Shown here piece after piece: positions 42,384 to 52,746 of a stretch of DNA of 64,000 bases (position 1 is its first letter; each line of letters starts with the position of its first letter). Source of the DNA: JALZKA01 sp963786495. GTDB taxonomy: Bacteria; Actinomycetota; Thermoleophilia; Solirubrobacterales; 70-9. The translations under genes and the position numbers were made by a program. The notes below the pieces were generated by a model that saw only the letters and a program-made list of their open reading frames with translations, was not told where the DNA came from and searched no databases. The stretch covers positions 62,001 to 126,000 of the forward strand of contig CAWAZL010000010.1 in assembly GCA_963786495.1 (NCBI GenBank), read 5' to 3'.

Positions 42384-43184
42384 GGCGCTTTCTCCTCACC
42401 CTCGCGACGGCATGCGCCGTCCTCGGAACGGGTGCTACCGCGGCATCATCGGGCGGTGGCTTCGACGTCTACCGATCCTCCGTTGCGCCAAGCGAGTCCT
42501 TCGTTGCCGGCGAGCGACCGCCGACGCTTCGCTACGCCTTCCACAGCTCCGGCGAACGCCGGCGGGTATCGGTGCGCGTCATCAATCCCAAGACGGGAAG
42601 GGCGCTCGCGCGCTGGACGCGCTCGAAGGCACACCCCGGAGAGCTCTACAAACGCGAATGGAACGGCTCGGACCAGAGAGGTGATCCCGCGCCCGACGGT
42701 CGCTACGCGTTCCGGATCTCTTCACCCGGCCGCCGTGACTTCGCCGGCGGGCAGTTTCTCCTTCGCGGCTACAAGTTCCCGGTCGATGGGCCCCATGGCA
42801 CGCGAGGAGCACTGGGCGAGTTCGGCGCCGAGCGCGTGGACGGGCGGAGCCACCGCGGCTTCGACGTAACGGCGCCGTGCGGCACGGACCTCGAGGCCCT
42901 GCGTGGCGGCGAGGTCGAACGCCGCGGCTATGACCCGAAGCTCTTCGGGCACTTCATCGAAGTCGATGCCCGTTGGTCACCCATCGACTACTTCTACGCG
43001 CACATGCGCGAGCCTGGGACCGCTGCAGTCGGCGATCACGTAAAGACCGGCGAGGTGCTCGGTGAGATCGGGCTCACCGGCAACGCGTCCGGAACGCCGT
43101 GTCACCTGCATGTCGAGATCAGGGCCTCGGGCCGAACCGGTCGACCCGAAGCCCTATCTCAAACGCTGGGACCGCTACTCGTAA
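42380..43184 (+). CDS. Secreted M23-family metallopeptidase (start unusual, one frameshift)
   Basis: The coding frame extends back to the clpP stop and encodes a signal peptide (RRFLLTLATACAVLGTGATAASS), then PSESFVAGERPPTLRYAFHSSGERRRVSVRVINPKTG. No ATG, GTG or TTG exists in this stretch; CTG at 42380 overlapping the clpP TGA, or a sequencing error, must account for the start (first conventional start is GTG 42572). The LytM-type domain has SHRGFDVTAPCGT (metal His and Asp) and GTPCHLHVEIRA (HxH). A base insertion near 43130 changes the ending; the other frame gives VDPKPYLKRWDRYS, the usual M23 C-terminus, with stop at 43182-43184. Expected to cut peptidoglycan cross-bridges. Confidence 0.82.
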
Positions 43185-43188
43185 GCGG

Positions 43189-43625
43189 TTAGGCGGAGAA
43201 GGATTCCCAGTTGATCTTCGAGTTGCAGTCCTCGGCTCCGCCGCTCGAAGTCACCCTTGGCCTTGAGTGTGCCGACGGTCTTGTTCCCGTTCTGCTTGAC
43301 CTGACCCTCGACGATGACCTTCCCGTTGCCGTTCTTCGTCTGGTTCCGTCGAACTTGCCCTTATTGTTCATGCTCGATCTTGTCCGATCTAGCCTTTGAT
43401 CTCGACAGGCCCGCCGACGGCGCAGGGGACCGTGAAGTTGTTGAACTTGAAGTTCTTGATCCGACTCGGCGTTGCCTTGCGAGACGGAGACCAGGATGAA
43501 CGTGATGCTCAGGATCAGCGGCGCCCCTTGTCGCCGTGGACTTCTTGAGCGCTGTCCGCGCTGGACGTCGCCGGCATCGCTACCGCCGTGGCCGCGAGAG
43601 CCGCGACGATCAAACCTTTCTTCAT
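43189..43625 (-). pseudogene. Small secreted protein, frameshifted (paralogue 1 of 3)
   Basis: A strong AGGAGG precedes ATG 43625 and a signal peptide MKKGLIVAALAATAVAMPATSSA. After that the reading frame breaks repeatedly. Fragments in different frames read RIKNFKFNNFTVPCAVGGPVEIKG, MNNKGKFDGT, KNGNGKVIVEGQVKQNGNKTVGTLKAKGDF, and the C-terminus GGAEDCNSKINWESFSA. This order (folded strands, Cys, GKF..., GK(V/L)..G, Cys near the end, W) is shared with the proteins at 43669 and 46841. At least four indels; whether it is a true pseudogene or poor sequence is unresolved. It converges on the M23 gene (4-nt gap). Confidence 0.55.
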
Positions 43626-43668
43626 TCCGCCTCCTCTAAATCGGATTGTTTTGGGAACGAGCGGCAGG

Positions 43669-44140
43669 CTAGCCGCTCATCGTTGCCTTGAAGTTCTGCG
43701 TCCCGGACTCGCACTTGTACCAGCCGTTACCGCCAGTGAGCCGGTAGCTGCCATAGAGACGCGCGGTGCCCTTCGCACTTCGAAAGCTCTTTGAGAACCG
43801 TCCTTCGACGATGGCTTTCCCTCGGCCTTCGGGATCTTTCGAGAACACCCCGAACTTCCGGTTGTCGAGCACCGGCGTCTTGTTGTAGATGGTGAAGTTG
43901 AGTAGGACGCGGTTCTCCTCGCAGTTCGCCTCGAGGTCGTCGATCTCGATGTCGCGCACCTTCTGATGTTGGTTCCCCTCCACCCGCTGGAACGAGATCG
44001 TGCCGTCGGGCGGCTTGTCGTACTCAAACGTGGCGGAGTACACTGGCCGGCTCCGGGTCTCCGCCCAGGGCGGAGCCCGCCGCCGCCAGAGCAGCGAGCG
44101 CGGTCATTGCGGCGGTTCCCCTTGCCAGAGCCTTCAGCAC
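43669..44140 (-). CDS. Small secreted protein (paralogue 2 of 3, one frameshift)
   Basis: GTG 44140 gives VLKALARGTAAMTALAALAAAGSALGG, a signal peptide; ATG 44107 is an alternative. A shift near 44045 links to YSATFEYDKPPDGTISFQRVEGNQHQKVRDIEIDDLEANCEENRVLLNFTIYNKTPVLDNRKFGVFSKDPEGRGKAIVEGRFSKSFRSAKGTARLYGSY and ends KCESGTQNFKATMSG. The layout (about 130 residues, one Cys mid-protein, one near the end before SG, and GRF...GTARL) matches the proteins at 43189 and 46841. Likely a small beta-barrel or sandwich exported to the cell surface. Function unknown. Confidence 0.62.
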
Positions 44141-44225
44141 TTCTAGCTATCTAACCCACCTGCGGCGTCAACGTAGCGGCGGTACCCTCCGACGGAACGG
44201 TGAAAAGACCTGGAGGGACGAACCG

Positions 44226-44360
44226 ATGAGGGCAAGGATGCGGATCGTGGGAATCGGACCGCTTCTGCTCCGGAGGCTGTCGATCCGGCAACAGCTTCTC
44301 GTTGCCCGGTTGCATGTAGGCATCCGTGGGAAGGGACGCAGCCAGCTGAGGAGTAACTGA
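44226..44360 (+). CDS. Possible 44-residue ORF just upstream of clpX
   Basis: ATG 44226 is preceded by GGAGGGA at a spacing of about 7 nt and opens 44 codons, stopping at 44358-44360, 5 nt before clpX. The peptide MRARMRIVGIGPLLLRRLSIRQ... is very basic (about a quarter Arg/Lys) with no resemblance to a known family. It may be a leader ORF coupled to clpX translation or a chance frame; the ribosome-binding site and position are the only support. Confidence 0.3.
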   Translation: MRARMRIVGIGPLLLRRLSIRQQLLVARLHVGIRGKGRSQLRSN

Positions 44361-44365
44361 CGACG

Positions 44366-45661
<1,296 letters not shown>

Positions 45662-45664
45662 GCC

Positions 45665-46798
45665 CTAACCCGCATAAGTCAGGTCGCGCTCGGGCGCGAT
45701 CCCGTGGCGCTCGCCCGTTTCGATCAGCTCGGGTGAGAGGGACCAGCGGTCGGGCGCGTCTTCGCCCTCGTGGTCCGCGCTTGCGCCTTTGAGCTTCATC
45801 GAGCCGGTGTTGTCGCCGAGCTCGCGGATCGCAGCGACCTGCTCAGGTTCCAGGCGCCCTGCCAGTGGCAGCTCGGCGAGCTCGAGGCGCTTGTCTTCGA
45901 TCGGCCGGGCTTCGGCGCCGGCCTCTTGGATCAAGGTTGGTGCGACACAGGCAACGGCGGGGTGCGAGAGGTTCCACGCGCACGCAAGCTGGATGTCGGT
46001 GAGGCCGGCTTCCCTTGCGATCGGGCGCATGCCTTCGATGCGCTCGAGCCCGCGCTCGATCCAACCGTCAGGCCGGAAGCGGCGGTGGTCATGCTCGTGG
46101 AGAGGCGTGTCGGGCTCGAGGTCGCCCCAGAAGAGCCCGCCGTAGTCAACGACCCGCGTGATGACGGAGACGTTGGCGGCAGTTGCAGCGTCGAGGACCA
46201 GCTCGCCCGGCCACGGCTCGAGCGGGTTCAGGATCACCATTGCCCAGTCGATCACGTCGCCGAAGCGCTCGAGGCAGGCGATGAGGTCCAGCGTGAAGCC
46301 GTTCGCCGGCCCGGGCGCAACGCCAACCGCGCGCGCCAGCCCATCGTCGCGAAGCGCGGCCATGCCTTCCCAAACGGCTGGCGACTCGTAGCCGGTCCGG
46401 TCCGGGTTGTGGAGGAGGAGCACGTCGAAGAAGTCGATGCCTACGGCCTCGAGGCTGCGCTCCGCCGCCTCGCGCAGGTAGCCCGCGTATCCATCCGGCC
46501 CGCGGAGCGCGGGAGCCGTAAAGCGCGGGAAGCCCTTCGGCCCCTGGCGCTCGCCGTGGATGAAGTCGTGGCCGATGGCACCCGCGACGCGGTACGACTC
46601 GCGGTCCTTGGCGCTGAGGGCGCGGCCAAGCGTGCGGTCGGCCTCTCCTTCGCCGTAGACGTCGGCCGTGATGACGGTGTCGATCCCCTTGCCGGGCTTG
46701 AAGAGCGCTTCGAGGCGGTCGTCGGCGATCGCCTCGCCGAAGCGCATGAAGCGCCCGCCGCCCCAGGTCCCGATCGCCGTTCGGCCGAGCTCAGTCAT
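45665..46798 (-). CDS. Aldo/keto reductase family protein
   Basis: 377 residues. LGRTAIGTWGGGRFMRFGE, GIDTVITADVYGEGEADRTLGRALSAKD (catalytic Asp and Tyr), LEAVGIDFFDVLLLHNPDRTGYES (catalytic His), and LVVILNP-like AMVILNPLEPWPG follow the AKR order. The strand that normally carries the catalytic Lys ('xxxTKxG') reads YRVAGAIGHDF, without a Lys, and a roughly 100-residue C-terminal part (WNLSHPAVACVAPTLIQEAG...) resembles the AKR cofactor loop plus an extra tail. Activity is therefore uncertain. Converges on clpX with a 3-nt gap. Confidence 0.8.
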   Translation of the reverse strand: MTELGRTAIGTWGGGRFMRFGEAIADDRLEALFKPGKGIDTVITADVYGEGEADRTLGRALSAKDRESYRVAGAIGHDFIHGERQGPKGFPRFTAPALRGPDGYAGYLREAAERSLEAVGIDFFDVLLLHNPDRTGYESPAVWEGMAALRDDGLARAVGVAPGPANGFTLDLIACLERFGDVIDWAMVILNPLEPWPGELVLDAATAANVSVITRVVDYGGLFWGDLEPDTPLHEHDHRRFRPDGWIERGLERIEGMRPIAREAGLTDIQLACAWNLSHPAVACVAPTLIQEAGAEARPIEDKRLELAELPLAGRLEPEQVAAIRELGDNTGSMKLKGASADHEGEDAPDRWSLSPELIETGERHGIAPERDLTYAG

Positions 46799-46840
46799 CG
46801 GGGGCGAACGGTAGCCGGGTCGAGAGCGACTGCTCGCGAG

Positions 46841-47305
46841 CTACCGGGCGTCGATGTCGGCGCCGCGCTTGGCTCGCCAATCAACCTCGCCGGTCCTGCA
46901 TGGGGTCTCATAGAAAGGGTCTTCGTAGGTGCCCCTCAGGGTGCCCCTTGCTCTGCCCTGCTTTCTCAGCTTCCCCTCAACGCGGTAGTGGACCTTGTTG
47001 TTCGGGTTTTCCCTGTAGGTCACCTCGCCGCTGAACCGGCCCGAGTCGTTCAGATTCAGGCTGCCGTCGGTTTCAACGAGCGTGATGACTAGATCATCGT
47101 TATCGCAGGCATATCCGAGCTTTGCCGTGATCGCCTTGACTTTCGTTTTGTCACCGTTCAGGTCGAACCCGAAGTAGAGATCGTCGTTCTTGTTAACGCG
47201 CCCTTCGTAGTCGTTGTCGTCGTCGCCGGAACTAACGCCGGCGATCGCGACCGCCGCCCCGAACACGAACGCGAATGACAGAGCTGTTGCGAGTGCTCGT
47301 CTCAT
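46841..47305 (-). CDS. Small secreted protein (paralogue 3 of 3, intact)
   Basis: 154 residues from ATG 47305 with GGAGCAGC in front. Signal peptide MRRALATALSFAFVFGAAVAIA, then GRVNKNDDLYFGFDLNGDKTKVKAITAKLGYACDNDDLVITLVETDGSLNLNDSGRFSGEVTYRENPNNKVHYRVEGKLRKQGRARGTLRGTYEDPFYETPCRTGEVDWRAKRGAD. The core reads (F)xF(x)L..DKTKVKAI...(Y)-x-C...SGRF...VEGKL..QGRARGTLRG...C-x-T/S-G-x-x-x-W. It is the intact representative of the family at 43189 and 43669, upstream of the AKR on the same strand. Function unknown. Confidence 0.7.
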   Translation of the reverse strand: MRRALATALSFAFVFGAAVAIAGVSSGDDDNDYEGRVNKNDDLYFGFDLNGDKTKVKAITAKLGYACDNDDLVITLVETDGSLNLNDSGRFSGEVTYRENPNNKVHYRVEGKLRKQGRARGTLRGTYEDPFYETPCRTGEVDWRAKRGADIDAR

Positions 47306-47369
47306 GCTGCTCCTCGCTCCTTGGGCGCCGCTCCCGGCCCCTTTCCGGGCCAGACTAACATCGGCGAGG

Positions 47370-49941
47370 GTGGACGACAAGGCCAAAAAGACGCTCGAGA
47401 GCACCACTCGCTACGACCCTTCGGAGGTCGAGCGGCGGATCTTCGAGAAGTGGGATGAAGGCAGCTACTTCCACCCCGAGCCCGAGGGTGAGGCGGAGGA
47501 GAACTTCTCGATCGCCGTGCCTCCGCCCAACGTCACCGGCGTCCTTCACATGGGCCATGCGCTCAACGGCTCGATCCAGGACTCCTTGATCCGGCTCAAC
47601 CGGATGCGAGGTAAGCCGACGCGCTGGATCATGGGCACCGACCATGCCGGCATCGCCACCCAGGCGCAGGTCGAGAAGGAGCTCGCCGGCGAGGGCACGT
47701 CGCGCCGGGATATCGGCCGCGAGGCGTTCGTCGAACGGGTCTGGGCCTGGCGCGAGCGCCACGGCTCGCAGATCATCGAGCAGTTCAAGCGGCTTGGCGC
47801 GTCCGCGGATTACTCGAACGAGCGCTTCACCATGGACGACGCATACGCCCGCGCCGTCACCAAGGTCTTCGTCGAGCTCCATTCGCGCGGGCATATCTAC
47901 CGCGACAACTACATGGTGAATTGGGATCCGGGGCTGCGGCTCGGCCATCTCGGATCTCGAGGTCGAGCAGAAGACGCTCACCGACACGCTCTATTCGATC
48001 GACTACCCGCTGGCCGATGGCTCGGGCTCGATAACGGTCGCGACGGTGCGCCCCGAGACGATGCTCGGCGACACTGCGGTCGCCGTCTCGCCAGGCGACG
48101 AGCGCTACGCGGCGCTTGTCGGCTCAGAGGTCGTGCTGCCATTGGTCGGGCGGCGCCTGCCGGTGATCGCCGACGAGCACGTCGATCCCGAGTTCGGGAC
48201 TGGAGCGCTGAAGATCACGCCCGGGCACGACCCCAACGACTTCGAGATCGGGCGTCGACACGAGCTCGAGGAGGTCTCGGTCATCGGCGAGGACGGCCGG
48301 ATGACCGACGCCGCGGGCGAGCCATATGCCGGCATGGAGGCCGACGATGCGCGCGAGGCAGTAGTGGCCGCGCTCCGAGAGCAAGGCCTGATCTCTGCCG
48401 AGGAGCCCTACACGCACGACGTGCCGCACTCGGCGCGGTCGGGGCGTCGCGTCGAGCCCTTGATCTCCCTGCAGTGGTTCTGCGACATGACCGAGCTCGC
48501 AAAGCCCGCCATCGAGGTAGTGGAGGACGGTCGCGTCCGCTTCCACCCCGAGAGACCGCACGCGAAGGTCTACCTCGACTGGCTCGAGAACATCCGGCCG
48601 TGGTGCGTCTCGCGCCAGCTCTGGTGGGGTCATCAGCTTCCCGTTTGGTACTGCGATTCGTGCGAGGAGATCTACGTCGCCGAGTCGGCGCCCGAGCGCT
48701 GCGGCGCCTGCGACGGCGAGCTTCGGCGCGACGAGGACGTCCTCGACACCTGGTTCTCGTCAGGCCTGTGGCCGTTCGCCACGCTCGGCTGGCCGGATGA
48801 GACGCCGGAGCTCCGCGCGTGGTACCCGACCGACGTTCTCTCGACGGCGCGGGACATCATCTTCCTGTGGGTGGCTCGGATGGTGATGATGGGATTGGAG
48901 TTCACGGGCGAGATCCCTTTCTCCGACGTGAACATCCACTCGGTCATCCAGGCTCCGGACGGGCGACGGATGTCGAAGAGCCTCGGCACCGGGATCGATC
49001 CCCTCGAGGCCATCGACGAGCACGGCGCCGACGCGCTCCGCTTCGGGCTGCTCCTCATGTCCTCCTCCCAGGACGTTCGATATTCGGACGCCAAGGTCTC
49101 CCAGGGCCGGGACCTCGCGAACAAGCTCTGGAACGCCTCTCGGCTGGTGTTGCTCAACGCCGGCGACGTTCAGCCCGCCGTTTCTGCCAGGGAAGTTGAG
49201 GATCGCTGGATCGCATCGCGGCTCGAGCGCACGGTTGCCGAGGTCGACCGCCGCGTCGAGGCATACGAGTTCTCCGGGGCGGTCGCCGAGCTATACCGCT
49301 TCTTTTGGTCCGAGTTCTGCGACTGGTACCTCGAGATCGCCAAGCCCCGCCTCTACGACTCAGAACCTGAAGTGTCGGGTCACCTCGTCTGGATCCTCCA
49401 GCGCTTCCTCGCTTTGGCGCACCCGTTCATCCCCTTCGTGACGGAAGAGATCTGGAGCTACGTCCCCGCGGGCGCGGACGGCCCGCTCATCGTTGCGGCA
49501 TATCCCGAGGTGGACGACTCAAGGATCGACGCCGACGCCGAGAGCGAGATCGAGTCCGCAATAGAGCTCACGCGCCAGGTCAGGCGCTGGCGCGACCTGG
49601 CGGGCGTGCCGGTCGCGAGCGTCCTGCCTGCACGTGTTGCGGCGCAGGGCTCTGAGCCACATGAGCTGGTCGGGCGGCTTGCGCGCCTGGAGCTCGACGG
49701 GGCAGGCGGCGACGCGCTCGCAAGCGTCGGCACGCTGGAGCTTCTTGGCTCTGATGAGATCGATCCGGCGCAGGTCGCCGAGCGGATCGAAGCGCGCGCG
49801 GCCGAGCTGCGCGCCGAGGTCGAGCGCGGCGAGCGCAAGCTCTCGAACGAGGGCTTCGTCGCCAAGGCGCCTCCCGAGGTCGTCGAGGAGGAGCGCGCGA
49901 AGCTCGAGGGATATCGCGCCGAACTCGCCGAACTCGAGTGA
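47370..49941 (+). CDS. valS: Valyl-tRNA synthetase (one frameshift)
   Basis: A class Ia synthetase of about 856 residues once repaired. GTG 47370 begins the family N-terminus (TTRYDPSEVERRIFEKWDEGSYF). The HIGH motif is PPPNVTGVLHMGHAL; IMGTDHAGIATQAQVEKEL and LHSRGHIYRDNYMVNWDP follow. A one-base insertion near 47945 (LGHLGSRG read instead of SAISDLEVEQKTLTDTLY) switches frame. The editing CP1 domain, WCVSRQLWWGHQLPVWYC, DVLDTWFSSGLWPF, KMSKS motif as GRRMSKSLGTG, the anticodon-binding helices, and a C-terminal coiled coil complete the enzyme. As an essential gene, the shift is almost certainly a sequence error. Overlaps folC by GTGA. Confidence 0.95.
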
Positions 49942-51140
49942 CCGCCGACGAATGGCTTGCGTCGCTCGACCCGATCGGGTGGCGCTTCGGGCTCGAGCGG
50001 ATCACGGCGCTTTTGGCCGCGCTTGGAGACCCACAACTCCAGTTCCAGTCGATCCACGTGGTCGGGACGAACGGCAAGTCGTCGGTGACGCAGATGACCG
50101 CGGCGCTACTGGAGGCTTCGGGACGGACTACCGGCGCCTACTTATCCCCGCACTCCGAGCGCTGGGCCGAGCGAGTGCGGATCGGTGGCGGCGAGATCGA
50201 CGCCGATGCCTTCGAGCGTGCGGTCGGCGCCGTCGCGGAAGTGGTGCCGGAGGTCGAGGAGGGCTTTCAAGAGAACGAGCGTGTGACGCAGTTCGAGGCG
50301 GCGACGGCAGCCGCGTTCGTTGCGCTGAGCAACGCCGGCGTTGAGGTGGGTGTGATCGAGGCTGGGCTCGGCGGCCGCCTCGACGCGACGAACGTCCTCG
50401 ACTCGAAGGTCACGGTCCTCACCTCGATCGGCCTCGATCACACCCAGTGGCTGGGTGAGACGGAGGTGGAGATCGCCGCAGAGAAGCTCGCGGTGTTGCG
50501 CCAAGGCACCACGCTCGTCACGGGCGAACTCTCATCCGCGATCGCCGAGCACGCTGAAGCTGTCGCCACAGTGCGCGGATGCGCGGTTATCCGGGCCGGT
50601 GAAGCCCACGCCCGAGCGCCGTATCTCGCTCGAAATCTCGGTGTTGCGATTGCGGCGGCAGAAGTCCTCGAGGGGGAGATCTCGCAACGGGTGGTCGAGC
50701 AGGCTGTGGCGAGCCTGGAACTTCCGGGCCGCTTCGAGCTCGTCGACGGCGACCCGCCGGTGATTCGCGACGCCGCGCACAATCCCGCCGGCGCCGCGGC
50801 GCTTGCCGAGGCGCTGCAAGCCGAAGCGGGGGAGAGGCCTGTGGTCGCCTGCCTCGCAGTACTGGGTGATAAGGACGCCGCCGGGATCGTGCGCGCCCTC
50901 GCGCCGGCGCTCTCGGCGGTCGTCGTCACCGAGATCCCTTCGCGGCGGCTCGAGGGCGCCGGGCGGCCGGGAACTTCCTCGATCTCCATGGTCGAGCTCG
51001 GGCGAATTTGCGAAGCGGCGGGCCTGTCGACCGAGGGAATTCTCGACCCTTCGGAGGCGATTCCCTGGGCCTTCGCCCGTGCGAAGGAGGCGAATGGGGT
51101 GGCACTTGTCGCCGGATCGCACTACCTTCTGTCCTACTGA
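49938..51140 (+). CDS. folC: Folylpolyglutamate synthase / dihydrofolate synthase
   Basis: 400 residues of the Mur-ligase superfamily. GLERITALLAALGDPQLQFQSIHVVGTNGKSSVTQMTAALL includes the P-loop TNGKSS, then AYLSPHSERWAERVRIGG (folate-binding), VGVIEAGLGGRLDATNVLDSKVTVLTSIGLDHTQWLG (catalytic region with the metal His), and PVIRDAAHNPAGAAAL (C-terminal domain). It adds glutamate to dihydropteroate or folates. The gene follows valS as in many Gram-positive bacteria. The 39-residue ORF starts inside its stop codon. Confidence 0.94.
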   Translation: MTADEWLASLDPIGWRFGLERITALLAALGDPQLQFQSIHVVGTNGKSSVTQMTAALLEASGRTTGAYLSPHSERWAERVRIGGGEIDADAFERAVGAVAEVVPEVEEGFQENERVTQFEAATAAAFVALSNAGVEVGVIEAGLGGRLDATNVLDSKVTVLTSIGLDHTQWLGETEVEIAAEKLAVLRQGTTLVTGELSSAIAEHAEAVATVRGCAVIRAGEAHARAPYLARNLGVAIAAAEVLEGEISQRVVEQAVASLELPGRFELVDGDPPVIRDAAHNPAGAAALAEALQAEAGERPVVACLAVLGDKDAAGIVRALAPALSAVVVTEIPSRRLEGAGRPGTSSISMVELGRICEAAGLSTEGILDPSEAIPWAFARAKEANGVALVAGSHYLLSY

Positions 51141-51259
51141 TGGACCCAGAGGCGCGCTCGGAGCTACTGCAGATGATGGGCCTCGTGGCCGCGGTCGTCG
51201 CCGTGGTCATCCTGGTCTTCTTCGGGCTCGGCTACCTGTTCGGGCGCATCTTCCTCTAG
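51140..51259 (+). CDS. 39-residue single-span membrane protein after folC
   Basis: ATG 51140 lies within the folC TGA and opens 39 codons. MDPEARSELLQMMG is followed by a single hydrophobic helix (LVAAVVAVVILVFFGLGYLFG) and RIFL at the C-terminus. The 1-nt overlap with folC, the strong membrane segment and clean ending make a real small protein likely. Function unknown; perhaps a regulator of a membrane complex. Confidence 0.65.
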   Translation: MDPEARSELLQMMGLVAAVVAVVILVFFGLGYLFGRIFL

Positions 51260-51328
51260 GGACCGCTCTTGCATCCAGGTCCGTATTGGCTTTTGCCTGC
51301 TCACAGAGAAGTAGACTCCCCGATTCTC

Positions 51329-52039
51329 ATGGCCCTCCCCCTCGGCATCTTCGGCATCGAAAACGACGGGGTCAACCTGGCGATCAACCTCCTGATCCTG
51401 TTCCTGGTGGTCGTCTATCTGGCCCTTATCGCCTACACCTACCTCGACGCCAGGCGCCGCCTGGAGGACCCCGTGCTGGTCGGTTGCGCCACGGTCGCAT
51501 CCCTCTTCCCCTTCGTGGGCGTAATCGTCTATTCGATCCTGCGCCCGCCGGAGTTCCTCGAGGACCGTCGCGAGCGAGAGCTCGAGATCCGCGCATCCGA
51601 GCTTCGGGTGCGCCAGCTCGAGGAGAACTCGTGCCCGAACTGCGAGCACCCCGTCGAGCGCACTTATCTGCGCTGCCCCAACTGCCGCGCGCGCATCAAG
51701 GACCCATGCGAGTCGTGTGGGAAGCCCGTCGACCCGCGCTGGAGCCTTTGCCCGTACTGCGAGACGCCCACCCGCCGCGCCGAGCCTGAGCCCGCCTCGT
51801 CATCCCGCCGCACCGGACGTCGCACCGCCTCGCGACCGACCCGGGCGACCAGGCCGGTCTCGCGCTCCTCACAAGCAACTGCCGAGACCGAGGCGCCCAC
51901 CAGGCCGGCCACGCGCAGCGCCAGAAGCTCCAAGCCGGCGTCCAAGCCTTCCAAGCCCGCGGCCAAGCCGGCTTCACGGAGCACCAGCAGCGAGCCGCCG
52001 CCTACCCGGCGCCGCGCAAAGCCGAGCAGCGACAGCTAG
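51329..52039 (+). CDS. Membrane protein with zinc-ribbon pairs and a long basic tail
   Basis: 236 residues from ATG 51329 (a TAGACT box ends 11 nt before it). An N-terminal helix AINLLILFLVVVYLALIAYTYLDARRR and a second hydrophobic segment VLVGCATVASLFPFVGVIVYSIL precede a cytoplasmic helix (EDRRERELEIRASELRVRQLEE). Then come four CxxC pairs: CPNC, CPNC, CESC and CPYC, two double-zinc-ribbon units. The remaining 80 residues are a low-complexity Arg/Ser/Pro/Thr tail. Resembles actinobacterial zinc-ribbon membrane proteins of unknown role; the tail could bind nucleic acid or acidic lipid. Confidence 0.72.
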   Translation: MALPLGIFGIENDGVNLAINLLILFLVVVYLALIAYTYLDARRRLEDPVLVGCATVASLFPFVGVIVYSILRPPEFLEDRRERELEIRASELRVRQLEENSCPNCEHPVERTYLRCPNCRARIKDPCESCGKPVDPRWSLCPYCETPTRRAEPEPASSSRRTGRRTASRPTRATRPVSRSSQATAETEAPTRPATRSARSSKPASKPSKPAAKPASRSTSSEPPPTRRRAKPSSDS

Positions 52040-52444
52040 ATGTCCCGAACTCTGATCCTCGTCAAGCCCGACGCTTTCGAGCGCGCCCTCACGGGTGAGG
52101 TCCTCGCGCGCTTCGAGCGCAAGGGCCTCCGGATCAAGGCCTTGAAGCTCGTCACTGCTGACGAGGCAACCGCCAACGAGCATTACGCCGAGCACACCGA
52201 GAAGCCGTTCTTCGGTGAGCTGGTGGAGTTCATCACCGGCGGCCCACTGGTTGCGGCGGTGCTCGAAGGCCACGAAGCGGTTCCCGCCGCCCGGCAGCTC
52301 ATCGGCGCCACCAATCCGGTCGAAGCCGCACCTGGCTCGATCCGGGGCGACTTCGCCCTCGAGGTGACCTTCAACATGGTCCACGGCTCCGACTCCGACG
52401 AGTCGGCCGAGCGCGAAATCGGGATCTGGTTCCCCGAGCTCTAG
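52040..52444 (+). CDS. ndk: Nucleoside-diphosphate kinase
   Basis: 134 residues. SRTLILVKPDAFERALTGEVLARFERKGLRI (Kpn/ATP-binding strand and Lys), HYAEHTEKPFFGELVEFITGGPLVAAVLEG and the phosphohistidine His115 in EVTFNMVHGSDSDESAEREIGIWF are all present. The family signature is normally N-x-x-H-G-S-D-S, as here. It transfers the gamma phosphate between nucleotides. Starts directly after the preceding stop. Length normal for the bacterial short form. Confidence 0.95.
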   Translation: MSRTLILVKPDAFERALTGEVLARFERKGLRIKALKLVTADEATANEHYAEHTEKPFFGELVEFITGGPLVAAVLEGHEAVPAARQLIGATNPVEAAPGSIRGDFALEVTFNMVHGSDSDESAEREIGIWFPEL

Positions 52445-52480
52445 CCGGCGCCGCACAGGCGGCGAACTGACGTTTCGGTT

Positions 52481-52739
52481 TTAGGTGCTTCGCATGGAAA
52501 GCCGACATCCACCTCACGAGGGCGGGATGAGTCACGCATAGCGGCACTAACTCTGCCCTCGCGACATGGGCGCTTTCGTCCAAAGCACGTAACCCGCGAG
52601 GTCGAGATGAGCGCCACTGGCTGGCGGCACCCTCCCCCTCGATTTGGCCACGCGATCGAAGGTGCGATCGCCGCGGCCTGATGGCGCCGATCACGACTTC
52701 GGCGGTTGGAGACTTAGGTGCTTTCCGTGTAAAGCACCT
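52481..52739. repeat. Array of three related stem-loops in a 302-nt intergenic region
   Basis: The ndk-cupin gap (52445-52746) holds no convincing gene. Three copies of a GGTGCTTT...AAAGCACC-like stem-loop occur: imperfect at 52483-52505, GCGCTTT/AAAGCACG at 52570-52589, and a perfect 9-bp stem AGGTGCTTT/AAAGCACCT at 52716-52739 with a 6-nt loop. TTAGGTGCTT is repeated directly at 52481-52490 and 52714-52723. The last stem could be a bidirectional terminator. Confidence 0.6.
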
Positions 52740-52746
52740 GACGTGC

